This document shows, piece by piece, positions 17,044 through 24,277 of a DNA stretch of 64,000 bases. The notes below the pieces were generated by a model, which had not been told where the DNA came from, searched no databases, and was given only the letters and a program-made list of their open reading frames with translations. Every line of letters starts with the position of its first letter. Position 1 is the stretch's first letter. The stretch spans positions 47,680 through 111,679 of the forward strand of contig NZ_FNGM01000021.1 of the NCBI RefSeq assembly GCF_900102965.1. Reading direction: 5' to 3'. A program made the position numbers and the translations under genes. This DNA comes from Paenibacillus jilunlii. Its GTDB lineage: Bacteria > Bacillota > Bacilli > Paenibacillales > Paenibacillaceae.

Positions 17044-18026
17044 CCACCGGCTTTGTAACGGAAAAGGGGCTTGTGAAGGCGACCGACCAAATCTCCATTA
17101 ATGTGGATAAAGGACAGACGGTGTGTCTTGTCGGGGAGTCCGGCAGCGGTAAAAGCGTGACCTCGCTTGCCGTTATGCGGCTTATCGATTACGCCGGCGG
17201 AATGATTCTTGAAGGCAATATTAACTTTCATGGACAAGATCTGGCTGCGAAAAAGCAGGAAGAGATGCGCGATATCCGCGGCAACCGGATTGCGATGATT
17301 TTTCAGGACCCGATGTCCTCGCTGAATCCGGTATTTACGGTTGGCGAACAGATCGCCGAGAGTCTGCAGCTGCATCAGCAGAAAAGTCCCAAAGAGGCTA
17401 TGCAAATGGCCATTGATCTGCTGAAGCTGGTCGGGATTCCGGCGCCGGAGATCCGGGCGAGACAGTATCCGCATGAACTGTCCGGCGGGATGTGTCAACG
17501 GATTGTTATCGCTATTGCTCTGGCCTGCAATCCGGAGCTGCTGATCGCCGATGAGCCGACAACGGCCCTCGATGTTACGGTTCAGGCGCAGATTCTGGAT
17601 TTGCTGCGCAAGCTCCAGGCGGAGCTTGGCATGTCCATTCTGCTGATCACCCATGATATGGGGGTGGCTGCCGAAATTGCGGACCGTATCGCTGTTATGT
17701 ATGCGGGAGCTATTGTAGAAGAAGGTACAGTAGAAGAGATTTTTGATCATCCCAGCCATCCGTATACGATTGGTCTGCTGCAATCCATTCCCGGCTTTGA
17801 GGGAGGGCGCGGCGGAGAGCTGTATACGATTAAAGGAACGATTCCGCCGATCGGCCAGCTTCCGCCGGGCTGCCGCTTTCATCCGCGCTGTCCGCATGCG
17901 ATGGAGGTCTGCAGCATGAAGGAGCCGCCGGATTTCATGATTACGGATGATCACCGTACCGCCTGCTGGCTGTTTCAGGGTAAGCCGGTCCAAGCTGACA
18001 ACAAAGATGGGGTGAGACAGGCATGA
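17010..18026 (+). CDS. Peptide ABC transporter ATPase, DppD/OppD type
   Basis: This 338-residue cytoplasmic ATPase has Walker A GESGSGKS, signature LSGGMCQR, Walker B LLIADEPTTALD and the switch histidine in LLITHDMG. The C-terminal oligopeptide-transporter extension has the CRFHPRCPHAMEVC cysteine motif. It forms a heterodimer with the next ATPase to drive peptide import. It overlaps the permease gene by 34 bases and the next gene by four, so translation is coupled. Confidence 0.95.
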   Translation: MAEKLLEIRKLTTGFVTEKGLVKATDQISINVDKGQTVCLVGESGSGKSVTSLAVMRLIDYAGGMILEGNINFHGQDLAAKKQEEMRDIRGNRIAMIFQDPMSSLNPVFTVGEQIAESLQLHQQKSPKEAMQMAIDLLKLVGIPAPEIRARQYPHELSGGMCQRIVIAIALACNPELLIADEPTTALDVTVQAQILDLLRKLQAELGMSILLITHDMGVAAEIADRIAVMYAGAIVEEGTVEEIFDHPSHPYTIGLLQSIPGFEGGRGGELYTIKGTIPPIGQLPPGCRFHPRCPHAMEVCSMKEPPDFMITDDHRTACWLFQGKPVQADNKDGVRQA

Positions 18027-19045
18027 CGAATGAGACAGCAGTCAAACCGTTGAATAATCCAACCTCCGCCGCCGAAGTTCTGGTGGAAGTGAAGGACATC
18101 CGAAAATATTTCCCGATCACCAAAGGCCTGCTTAACCGGACGGTTGGCCAGGTGAAGGCCGTTGATGGTGTTTCTCTGTCTATCCGCAAAGGGGAAACCT
18201 TCGGCCTGGTTGGTGAATCCGGCTGCGGCAAATCCACTTTTGGACGGGTGCTGCTCCGGCTGCAAAGCGCCACCGGGGGAGAGGTGCTGTTTAACGGCCG
18301 GGATATCCATTCGCTGCGCTATCAGGAGCTCAGGAAGCTGCGCGAGGAGATGCAGATTATTTTTCAGGACCCGTTCGGTTCCTTGAATCCGCGGTTTCTG
18401 GTCAAGGATATTATTGGCGAACCGCTGAAGATTCACCGGAACATGACAGCCAAGGAGATCGATGCCAGAGTCGTAGAGCTGATGGAGCTGGTTGGTCTGG
18501 ATGCTACGCGGAGAAACCGCTACCCGCATGAATTTTCGGGCGGACAACGCCAGCGTATAGGGATCGCGCGTGCGATTGCGCTGAATCCGCAGTTCATTGT
18601 CGCTGACGAAGCGGTATCCGCGCTCGACGTATCTGTGCAGTCCCAGGTTATCAACCTGCTGATGAAGCTCCAGAAGGAGCTTGGGCTGACCTTTCTGTTC
18701 ATTGCCCATGGACTGAATGTTGTCCGCCATATCTCGGACCGCGTAGGCGTCATGTACCTGGGCAAGCTGGTTGAGGTCGCGGAGACGGAGGCGTTGTTTG
18801 CCGCCCCGCTGCATCCGTATACTGCGGCGCTGCTCTCGGCAATTCCTAAGCCAACGCCAAGACGGAAGCAGGACCGCATTGTACTGCAGGGCGATGTTCC
18901 TTCACCGGCGAATCCGCCGTCCGGCTGCCGGTTTCATACCCGTTGTCCGCTGGCCCAGGAGAAATGCCGCCAGCAGGAGCCGCTGCTTGAAGAACTGCAT
19001 CCCGGACGAATGGTGGCCTGCCATTTTCCGCTGGCAACTTCGTAA
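18023..19045 (+). CDS. Peptide ABC transporter ATPase, DppF/OppF type
   Basis: This 340-residue partner ATPase has Walker A GESGCGKS, signature FSGGQRQRIGIARA and the C-terminal CRFHTRCPLAQEKC motif. The Walker B region reads FIVADEAVSALD, with Ala where most family members have Pro; this is common in the OppF branch. The switch region is FIAHGLNV, with Gly where Asp is usual after the His, a mild oddity. It is last in the importer operon and is followed by a long perfect terminator. Confidence 0.94.
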   Translation: MTNETAVKPLNNPTSAAEVLVEVKDIRKYFPITKGLLNRTVGQVKAVDGVSLSIRKGETFGLVGESGCGKSTFGRVLLRLQSATGGEVLFNGRDIHSLRYQELRKLREEMQIIFQDPFGSLNPRFLVKDIIGEPLKIHRNMTAKEIDARVVELMELVGLDATRRNRYPHEFSGGQRQRIGIARAIALNPQFIVADEAVSALDVSVQSQVINLLMKLQKELGLTFLFIAHGLNVVRHISDRVGVMYLGKLVEVAETEALFAAPLHPYTAALLSAIPKPTPRRKQDRIVLQGDVPSPANPPSGCRFHTRCPLAQEKCRQQEPLLEELHPGRMVACHFPLATS

Positions 19046-19084
19046 GTCTGGCTTGTCTGCATTGATAATATAAATATCGTATAT

Positions 19085-19137
19085 AAAAGGGGATGTTCCA
19101 GAAGCCGCTCTCCGGCTGCGGGAACATCCCCTTTTGG
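19085..19137 (+). terminator. Terminator of the peptide importer operon
   Basis: AAAAGGGGATGTTCC (19085-19099) pairs perfectly with GGAACATCCCCTTTT (19121-19135), with an inner GCCG/CGGC stem. The flanking A and T runs make it work on either strand. Confidence 0.92.
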
Positions 19138-19237
19138 TCACTTGGGAGTTTCAGATGATGATCTCTCTACCCCGGTGAATATACTTATAATTCATGCTAA
19201 GCTAAAAGAAATCAATCCTACAGAAACGAGGGTGGCT

Positions 19238-19891
19238 ATGCAGATTCAACTTGGGGATCAGACCCTGCAGCTTCATGTTCAATATGGCAAACGGAAAAAG
19301 ATCTCCCTGCAGATCGATATGGTGGGGCTTATTATAGTTAAGGCGCCTACAGGCGCAAGTGAAGAAATGATTCGCAGTGCAGTAGAGCGGCATGGTGAAT
19401 GGATTCTGGAGAGTCTGCGCAGGAATGCGGCGGCCCGGCAGCTCCCGGCTCCTAAGGAGTACCAGGGGGAAGATAAATTCCTATCCCTGGGGAAGGAGTA
19501 TCTGCTGCATGAATTGATTAACACCAATGAGCAGGACGTGGAGAAGCTGAAGCTTGAGCTGAAAAAGTTTTATTTTGCCAGCCTGAAAAAGATTGTGGCC
19601 GAGCGGATCACCCGTTATCAAACGATGCTGAAGGTGAAGCCCAAATCCATTGAAATCGTTGAATCCCGGACCAAATGGGGAAGCTGCAGCGCGGATAAAA
19701 AGCTGACCTTCAACTACCGGCTGGCCATGGCGCCGCCCGAGGTTATCGATTATGTAATCATTCATGAATTGTGCCATCTGCTGCATATGAATCATGACCG
19801 GTCCTTTTGGCGCCGTCTCGGAAGTGTGATGCCTGACTACAAGGAGAAGGAAGCTTTTCTCGCGAAGCAGGGGCAGTTTATGACGCTTTAA
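19238..19891 (+). CDS. YgjP-type zinc metallopeptidase (SprT/M48-like)
   Basis: This 217-residue protein has the YgjP layout: an N-terminal beta-rich domain and then WGSCSADKKLTFNYRL and the zinc site HELCHLLHMNH (His176, Glu177, His180). Substrates of this group are poorly known. The frame is open from 19142, but GAGGGTGG immediately precedes the ATG at 19238 (MQIQLGDQ), so the shorter start is taken. It is a single gene between the importer terminator and the lasso region. Confidence 0.88.
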   Translation: MQIQLGDQTLQLHVQYGKRKKISLQIDMVGLIIVKAPTGASEEMIRSAVERHGEWILESLRRNAAARQLPAPKEYQGEDKFLSLGKEYLLHELINTNEQDVEKLKLELKKFYFASLKKIVAERITRYQTMLKVKPKSIEIVESRTKWGSCSADKKLTFNYRLAMAPPEVIDYVIIHELCHLLHMNHDRSFWRRLGSVMPDYKEKEAFLAKQGQFMTL

Positions 19892-20368
19892 GCGATGGAT
19901 GTAACCGGGTGTTTAACGTGATCAGGGAATATATTATCACCGCCCGTATGTAAGCCGCTGTTATGCGGGGTGCTTGTGACAGCAATCCCTTCGTAATCCG
20001 GAGTATAGTGGAAAGTACTTTTTCAGTATTTCAGCTTGCCAGCTTAGTTAGAATCTCTTCAAGGCGGATCTCTCTGTGGCTAATGATATCAAAATGCTCC
20101 GGATGATCTGGTTCCATGGTCTCAATTCCTGGAAAGGGTTTTCAATTCAATAGGTTATAGTCTTTCTGCCTATGTTCATAACAAATATAAAATATATTGT
20201 CAATACGCTAAAGGATACCAAAAAGTAGTCGGTGGTGTTATTCACAATTAATGGGCAGGGCGTTATCTTATATATAAAGAAACGTTCTTAATTAAGAACC
20301 AGTAAAAAAGCTCTAATCGGTGCTTTCCAGAAGCCCGAAGTAGGCTTTTGACCAGGTGGGGGCTTGCC
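19892..20368. other. Gene-free region upstream of the lasso operon, with a 16-bp palindrome
   Basis: This AT-rich gap of about 480 bases contains no convincing gene. A minus-strand frame of 28 codons ending near 20033 has no good ribosome binding site. At 20284-20299 there is a perfect palindrome, GTTCTTAATTAAGAAC, just after a TTATCT/TATATA box and 70 bases before the lasso cyclase start. It may be an operator for the lasso operon. Confidence 0.55.
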
Positions 20369-22297
20369 ATGAGCGCGATTGCGGGAATCTATCATTTACA
20401 GCATCAACCTCTGGACCCTAAGATGGGACCCGATCTTATGCAACAGCTCAGCCGCTATCCGGCCGATGAGCTCAGGACGTGGCAGAGCACAGATGTATTC
20501 CTGGGCTGCCTGTCGCAGTGGATCACGCCTCAATCCCTCGGGGAGACGCTTCCTTACTATGATTCCCTGCGGAAGCTGGCCATTACGGCCGACGCCATTA
20601 TTGATAACCGTGAAGAGTTGTTCGAGCGGCTTCAGGTGCCGCGCGGGGACAGAGTCTCTATGCCGGACAGTCTGCTTATTCTGCTGGCTTATGAGAAATG
20701 GGGCGAGCAGGCACCAGTTCATCTTGTTGGTGACTTTGCCTTTATGATCTGGGATGAACGGAAGCGGGCGCTGTTCGGGGCCAGAGATTTCTCCGGGAAC
20801 CGGACGTTGTACTTCCTCCGGTCCGGTGGGCTGTTATCTTTCTGTACCGTCATTCATCCGCTCCTGTCGATGCCGGGGGCAGACCGGACACTGAATGAAG
20901 GGTGGGCCTCCGAGTTCCTGGCGATCCATACGCGGACCGATGTTTCGGACCAGTATTCCACCGTCTATCAATCCATCGAACAACTGCCGCCGTCCCATTC
21001 TATTTCCGTAAAGGACGGGAATATCTTGTTCTCCCGGTACTGCACACTGCAGGCTCCACCCGAGCTGCGGCTGCGGTCAGATCAGGAGTATGAGGAAGCC
21101 TTTCGTGAGGTGTTCGGGCAAGCCGTCCGGGACAGGCTCCGGACGCATCGCGCGGTTGGTGCCAATCTAAGCGGAGGCCTCGATTCCGGATCGGTAGTCA
21201 GCTTCGCCGCCAGAGAGCTTCGCCGTCAGGGCCAGCCGCTGCATACCTTCAGTTCCTATCCGGTGGATAACTTTGTCGATTTCAACATCGGCAAACGTGT
21301 CGCCGATGAGCGTCCCTATATCCAGGAAACCATCGATTATGTCGGGAATATCCGGCCTAACTTTCTGAACTTTCCCGATCTGAGTCCGTACAGTGAAATT
21401 GATGAGTGGCTGGATATTATGGAGATGCCTTATAAATTTATCGAGAATTCCTATTGGCTCAAAGGGATCTTTGAGCAGGCGCAGATGAAGAACATCGGCG
21501 TGCTGCTCAGCGGACAGAGAGGCAACTGGACCATTTCCTGGGGTCCTGCACTGGATTATCAGGCCAAGCTGATTCGTGAATTCCGCTGGATCTCCTTTTA
21601 CCGGGAAAACCGGAAGTACAATGAGTCAATGGGTGCAAACCGCAGAAAAGTATTTCAAATTGTCGGCAAAAAAGCCTTCCCGTCGCTGACTGGACTGCTG
21701 CCGGCTAAGCACGAAGCTCCGCCTGATCTGATTCACCCTGATTTTGCAAGGCGTACAGAAGTGGACGAACGGCTTAAGACGCTGGGGATTAACAGTGGCT
21801 CTTCCCAGACTATCTATGATATCCGGCGCAAGCATTTTGAACAGCCGCATGTCTGGAATGTGAATGGGACGATAGCGACGAAGCTGTCATTGAAATACCG
21901 GGTGTGGGATCGTGATCCCACGAATGACCTGCGTGTTATCCGCTTCTGCCTGTCCGTGCCCGAAAGCCAGTATGTGCAAAACGGGGTGGACCGCTCGCTG
22001 ATCCGCAGAGCGATGAAGGGCCTGCTGCCGGACGAAGTACGTCTGAACCGGAAACGGCGCGGCGTTCAGGGGGCGGACGGGATTTACCGGATGCTTCCGA
22101 AGTGGGACACTTTTCTTCAGGAGCTTAGAGAGATGATCCAAGACCCCCGCACCTCTGCTTACCTCAATAATACCGGGCTCGCCGGATGTTTGAACCGGCT
22201 GGGTAGTGAGCCCGCACCAAATATGATTTTCAACTCGGATTTTCGCCTTCTGACACGTGGACTTGTGTTTTACCGTTTTCTGAAGCGTCTGTCCTGA
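20369..22297 (+). CDS. Lasso peptide macrocyclase (asparagine synthetase-like C protein)
   Basis: This 642-residue AsnB-like protein closes the macrolactam of a lasso peptide by adenylating the ring Asp side chain. The N-terminal glutaminase-like domain (MSAIAGIYH) has Ser where active class II amidotransferases have the nucleophile Cys2, so it cannot release ammonia from glutamine. This is expected for lasso cyclases. The synthetase domain has the PP-loop SGGLDS starting near residue 268. The ATG at 20369 follows AGGTGGGGG, and the longer frame from 20348 lacks a site. The precursor gene lies 29 bases downstream. The order C-A-K-B1-B2-D matches paeninodin-type clusters. Confidence 0.93.
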   Translation: MSAIAGIYHLQHQPLDPKMGPDLMQQLSRYPADELRTWQSTDVFLGCLSQWITPQSLGETLPYYDSLRKLAITADAIIDNREELFERLQVPRGDRVSMPDSLLILLAYEKWGEQAPVHLVGDFAFMIWDERKRALFGARDFSGNRTLYFLRSGGLLSFCTVIHPLLSMPGADRTLNEGWASEFLAIHTRTDVSDQYSTVYQSIEQLPPSHSISVKDGNILFSRYCTLQAPPELRLRSDQEYEEAFREVFGQAVRDRLRTHRAVGANLSGGLDSGSVVSFAARELRRQGQPLHTFSSYPVDNFVDFNIGKRVADERPYIQETIDYVGNIRPNFLNFPDLSPYSEIDEWLDIMEMPYKFIENSYWLKGIFEQAQMKNIGVLLSGQRGNWTISWGPALDYQAKLIREFRWISFYRENRKYNESMGANRRKVFQIVGKKAFPSLTGLLPAKHEAPPDLIHPDFARRTEVDERLKTLGINSGSSQTIYDIRRKHFEQPHVWNVNGTIATKLSLKYRVWDRDPTNDLRVIRFCLSVPESQYVQNGVDRSLIRRAMKGLLPDEVRLNRKRRGVQGADGIYRMLPKWDTFLQELREMIQDPRTSAYLNNTGLAGCLNRLGSEPAPNMIFNSDFRLLTRGLVFYRFLKRLS

Positions 22298-22326
22298 TGA
22301 GGGAATGCTTGAAAGGGGGTGAAAAT

Positions 22327-22452
22327 ATGAAAAAGGAATACAGCAAGCCTGCTTTGGAAGTACTCGATGTGAAAATGACTATGGCTGGACCTGGTGTTGC
22401 TATCGTCGACGCGTTCCAAGATGATCCGGATGAAGTACAACACTACTCCTAG
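22327..22452 (+). CDS. Lasso peptide precursor (paeninodin family)
   Basis: This 41-residue precursor starts at an ATG behind AAGGGGGTG. The leader is MKKEYSKPALEVLDVKMTM. It has the Y-x-x-P-x-L recognition motif (YSKPAL) and the conserved Thr two residues before the cut. The core is AGPGVAIVD (ring, Ala1 amine to Asp9 side chain) followed by the tail AFQDDPDEVQHYS. Ring size, start AGPG, DAFQ and the HY ending resemble paeninodin as I recall it (AGPGTSTPD ring), but ring positions 5-8 and several tail positions differ. The C-terminal residue is Ser, the site phosphorylated by the HprK-like kinases of such clusters. The gene sits between the cyclase and kinase genes. The product was deduced, not observed. 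Confidence 0.94.
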   Translation: MKKEYSKPALEVLDVKMTMAGPGVAIVDAFQDDPDEVQHYS

Positions 22453-22470
22453 GATGGTTTTGTTCGCCTG

Positions 22471-22518
22471 GCCCTCGTCTCCCTAAGCTTGCTGAGGGGG
22501 ACCAGGGCTATCCTTTTA
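22471..22518 (+). terminator. Intra-operon terminator/attenuator after the precursor gene
   Basis: GCCCTCGTCTCCCT (22471-22484) pairs with AGGGGGACCAGGGC (22495-22508) in 13 of 14 positions around a ten-base loop, followed by TATCCTTTTA. Its place directly behind the precursor gene suggests partial termination, so that the precursor message exceeds that of the enzymes. Confidence 0.8.
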
Positions 22519-22565
22519 CAGCAGTCCCCCGAACCCGGGCAAATCGAAGATATGGAGTGAATCGC

Positions 22566-23507
22566 ATGGCGAGTACCGTTCAAGGTTTGGCTTACAAAGC
22601 ATTTGGTCTGCACATCCACAGCGAATTCCCTTTGCCGGAACTTCCGCTTACCGGTGAGCCTGGGCTTATTGGCAGTGTATCGGTGATTCAGGGAGATCTG
22701 AAAGAACGCTGGGAAGCTATGCCGAAGATCACGCCGAGTCTTGGGGTATCCGGGCATGAGGTCATGTTCGAGTCTAAGGATACAGCCATCTTTGCTATTC
22801 AGGGCGGCAATACGATTACAGTATCACCGGCTCCCGGTGCAGATCCGGATTGTATCCGTCTCTTCATTCTGGGAAGCTGCATGGGTATCCTGCTGATGCA
22901 GAAACAGATACTTCCGCTTCATGGCAGCGCGCTTGTTATTGATGGCAAAGCCTATGCACTGGTTGGGCGTTCAGGGGCAGGCAAATCAACGCTCGCCTCG
23001 TATTTGATGGATCAGGGAAGTCCGCTGATCAGTGACGACGTTATTCCCGTTATGGTGCACAATGGCTATCCATTTGCCGTTCCAGGTTATCCGCAGCAGA
23101 AGCTGTGGCAGCAGAGCCTGGACTATTTGGGAATGAATTCGTCCCTCTACCGTCCGCTGTTTGAGCGGGAAACCAAGTTTGCCGTACCGGTGCATGACCG
23201 CTTTCACGGCGAACCTGTGCAGCTTGCAGGGTTGTTCGAATTATCTGCCGCCCCGGAGGCTCCGGTCAGCCTGCAGCCGATTCAAGGCATGGAGCGGTTT
23301 CACACGTTGTACCATCATACCTATCAAAGAGCGATTGTGGACCGGATCGGGATCCGCGAGTGGCATTTCGGCATGTTGGCTTCTTTCGTGGGGCGGCTGC
23401 CCATGTACCGGCTGACCCGGCCTGAGCAGGGCTTCAGCGCTCCGCAGCAAACATCGCTTATTCTTGAAGTATTGCAGCAGCAACAAGTGAAGGAGATGAA
23501 CTCATGA
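22566..23507 (+). CDS. HprK-like lasso peptide kinase
   Basis: This 313-residue homologue of HPr kinase has LPLHGSALVIDGK, Walker A GRSGAGKST near residue 134 and the following SPLISDDVIPV, which matches the HprK catalytic Asp region. VPGYPQQKLW completes the kinase core. In paeninodin-type clusters such proteins phosphorylate the side chain of the C-terminal Ser of the precursor; the precursor here ends in Ser. The ATG at 22566, preceded by GGAG, is preferred to the upstream GTG at 22557. It overlaps the B1 gene by four bases (ATGA). Confidence 0.9.
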   Translation: MASTVQGLAYKAFGLHIHSEFPLPELPLTGEPGLIGSVSVIQGDLKERWEAMPKITPSLGVSGHEVMFESKDTAIFAIQGGNTITVSPAPGADPDCIRLFILGSCMGILLMQKQILPLHGSALVIDGKAYALVGRSGAGKSTLASYLMDQGSPLISDDVIPVMVHNGYPFAVPGYPQQKLWQQSLDYLGMNSSLYRPLFERETKFAVPVHDRFHGEPVQLAGLFELSAAPEAPVSLQPIQGMERFHTLYHHTYQRAIVDRIGIREWHFGMLASFVGRLPMYRLTRPEQGFSAPQQTSLILEVLQQQQVKEMNS

Positions 23508-23809
23508 ATATGAATACGGCGGATGTCTTGTCCCTTGAATCCCTGCTGGTACAGCGTGAGGGGAATATTGCCAGCGATATGGACGGCGAAAAGGTTATGC
23601 TGAATGTAAAGAATGGTAAGTACTACAACCTGGGTGAGGTTGGCGGAGAAATCTGGACGGCGCTGGCGTCGCCTGTAACCGCTGGCCGGGTGGTGGAGAT
23701 CATCCGGGAGACTTTTGAGGTTCCGGAAGAGACTGCCCGCCAGGATGTGTTTGCTTTTTTGCAGAGCCTGCTGGATGAGGATCTTGTGAGTGTTGTAAGC
23801 CAGCCATGA
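23504..23809 (+). CDS. Lasso B1 protein (PqqD-like RiPP recognition element)
   Basis: This 101-residue PqqD-family protein (GEKVMLNVKNGKYYNLGEVGGEIWTAL, in two adjoining parts of the usual strand-helix pattern) binds the leader peptide through its YxxP motif and delivers it to the peptidase and probably to the kinase and cyclase. It overlaps the kinase and peptidase genes by four bases on each side, so all three are translationally coupled. Confidence 0.92.
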   Translation: MNMNTADVLSLESLLVQREGNIASDMDGEKVMLNVKNGKYYNLGEVGGEIWTALASPVTAGRVVEIIRETFEVPEETARQDVFAFLQSLLDEDLVSVVSQP

Positions 23810-24264
23810 TTACCTTACGGCGCATACGCCTGCTGCTGACGGTAGATAAAGCCGCCTTGGCGCTCATTCCCGAGGCGCTTTGGAGGCTTTTTCTCGTTCG
23901 GATCCAACTGTTGTTCCCGTTTGCCAGAACAGCTCCGCAGCTTGGCATACAGGCGCAGGAAACGCCTATGACATCCAAAGAGGGCGATGTTGCCCGCATT
24001 CGGCATATTACCAAGGCGATCCGGGTCATGAGCCGCTTTACGCCCTGGAAAAGCACTTGCATGGTCAGAGCGGTAGCGGGACTCAAAATGCTCGAAAAAC
24101 GCGGGATTGAGAGTACTTTGTACATGGGGGTTGCCAAGGACAAGCAGGGCCGGATGATTGCCCATGCCTGGCTGCGCAGCGGGTCTTATTATGTCTCGGG
24201 CGATGATGCCATGAAGGGGTTTGTAGTGGTGGAGAAATTCGCCAAAGTGTTACATGCCGATTGA
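23806..24264 (+). CDS. Lasso B2 leader peptidase (transglutaminase-like cysteine protease)
   Basis: This 152-residue B2 protein has the catalytic Cys in PWKSTCMVRA (Cys85) and the His in IAHAWLR (His120), in the order of the transglutaminase-like fold. It removes the leader after the Thr-Met pair of the precursor. It is a stand-alone peptidase with the RRE encoded separately as B1, as usual in Firmicutes lasso clusters. Its ATG overlaps the B1 stop by four bases, and it is followed by the exporter gene 13 bases later. Confidence 0.92.
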   Translation: MITLRRIRLLLTVDKAALALIPEALWRLFLVRIQLLFPFARTAPQLGIQAQETPMTSKEGDVARIRHITKAIRVMSRFTPWKSTCMVRAVAGLKMLEKRGIESTLYMGVAKDKQGRMIAHAWLRSGSYYVSGDDAMKGFVVVEKFAKVLHAD

Positions 24265-24277
24265 TCGAGGTGGGTCC

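Noticed and set aside
20033..20119. 28-codon minus-strand reading frame upstream of the lasso operon
   Set aside because: The ribosome binding site is weak and there is no recognisable family; it is more likely non-coding.
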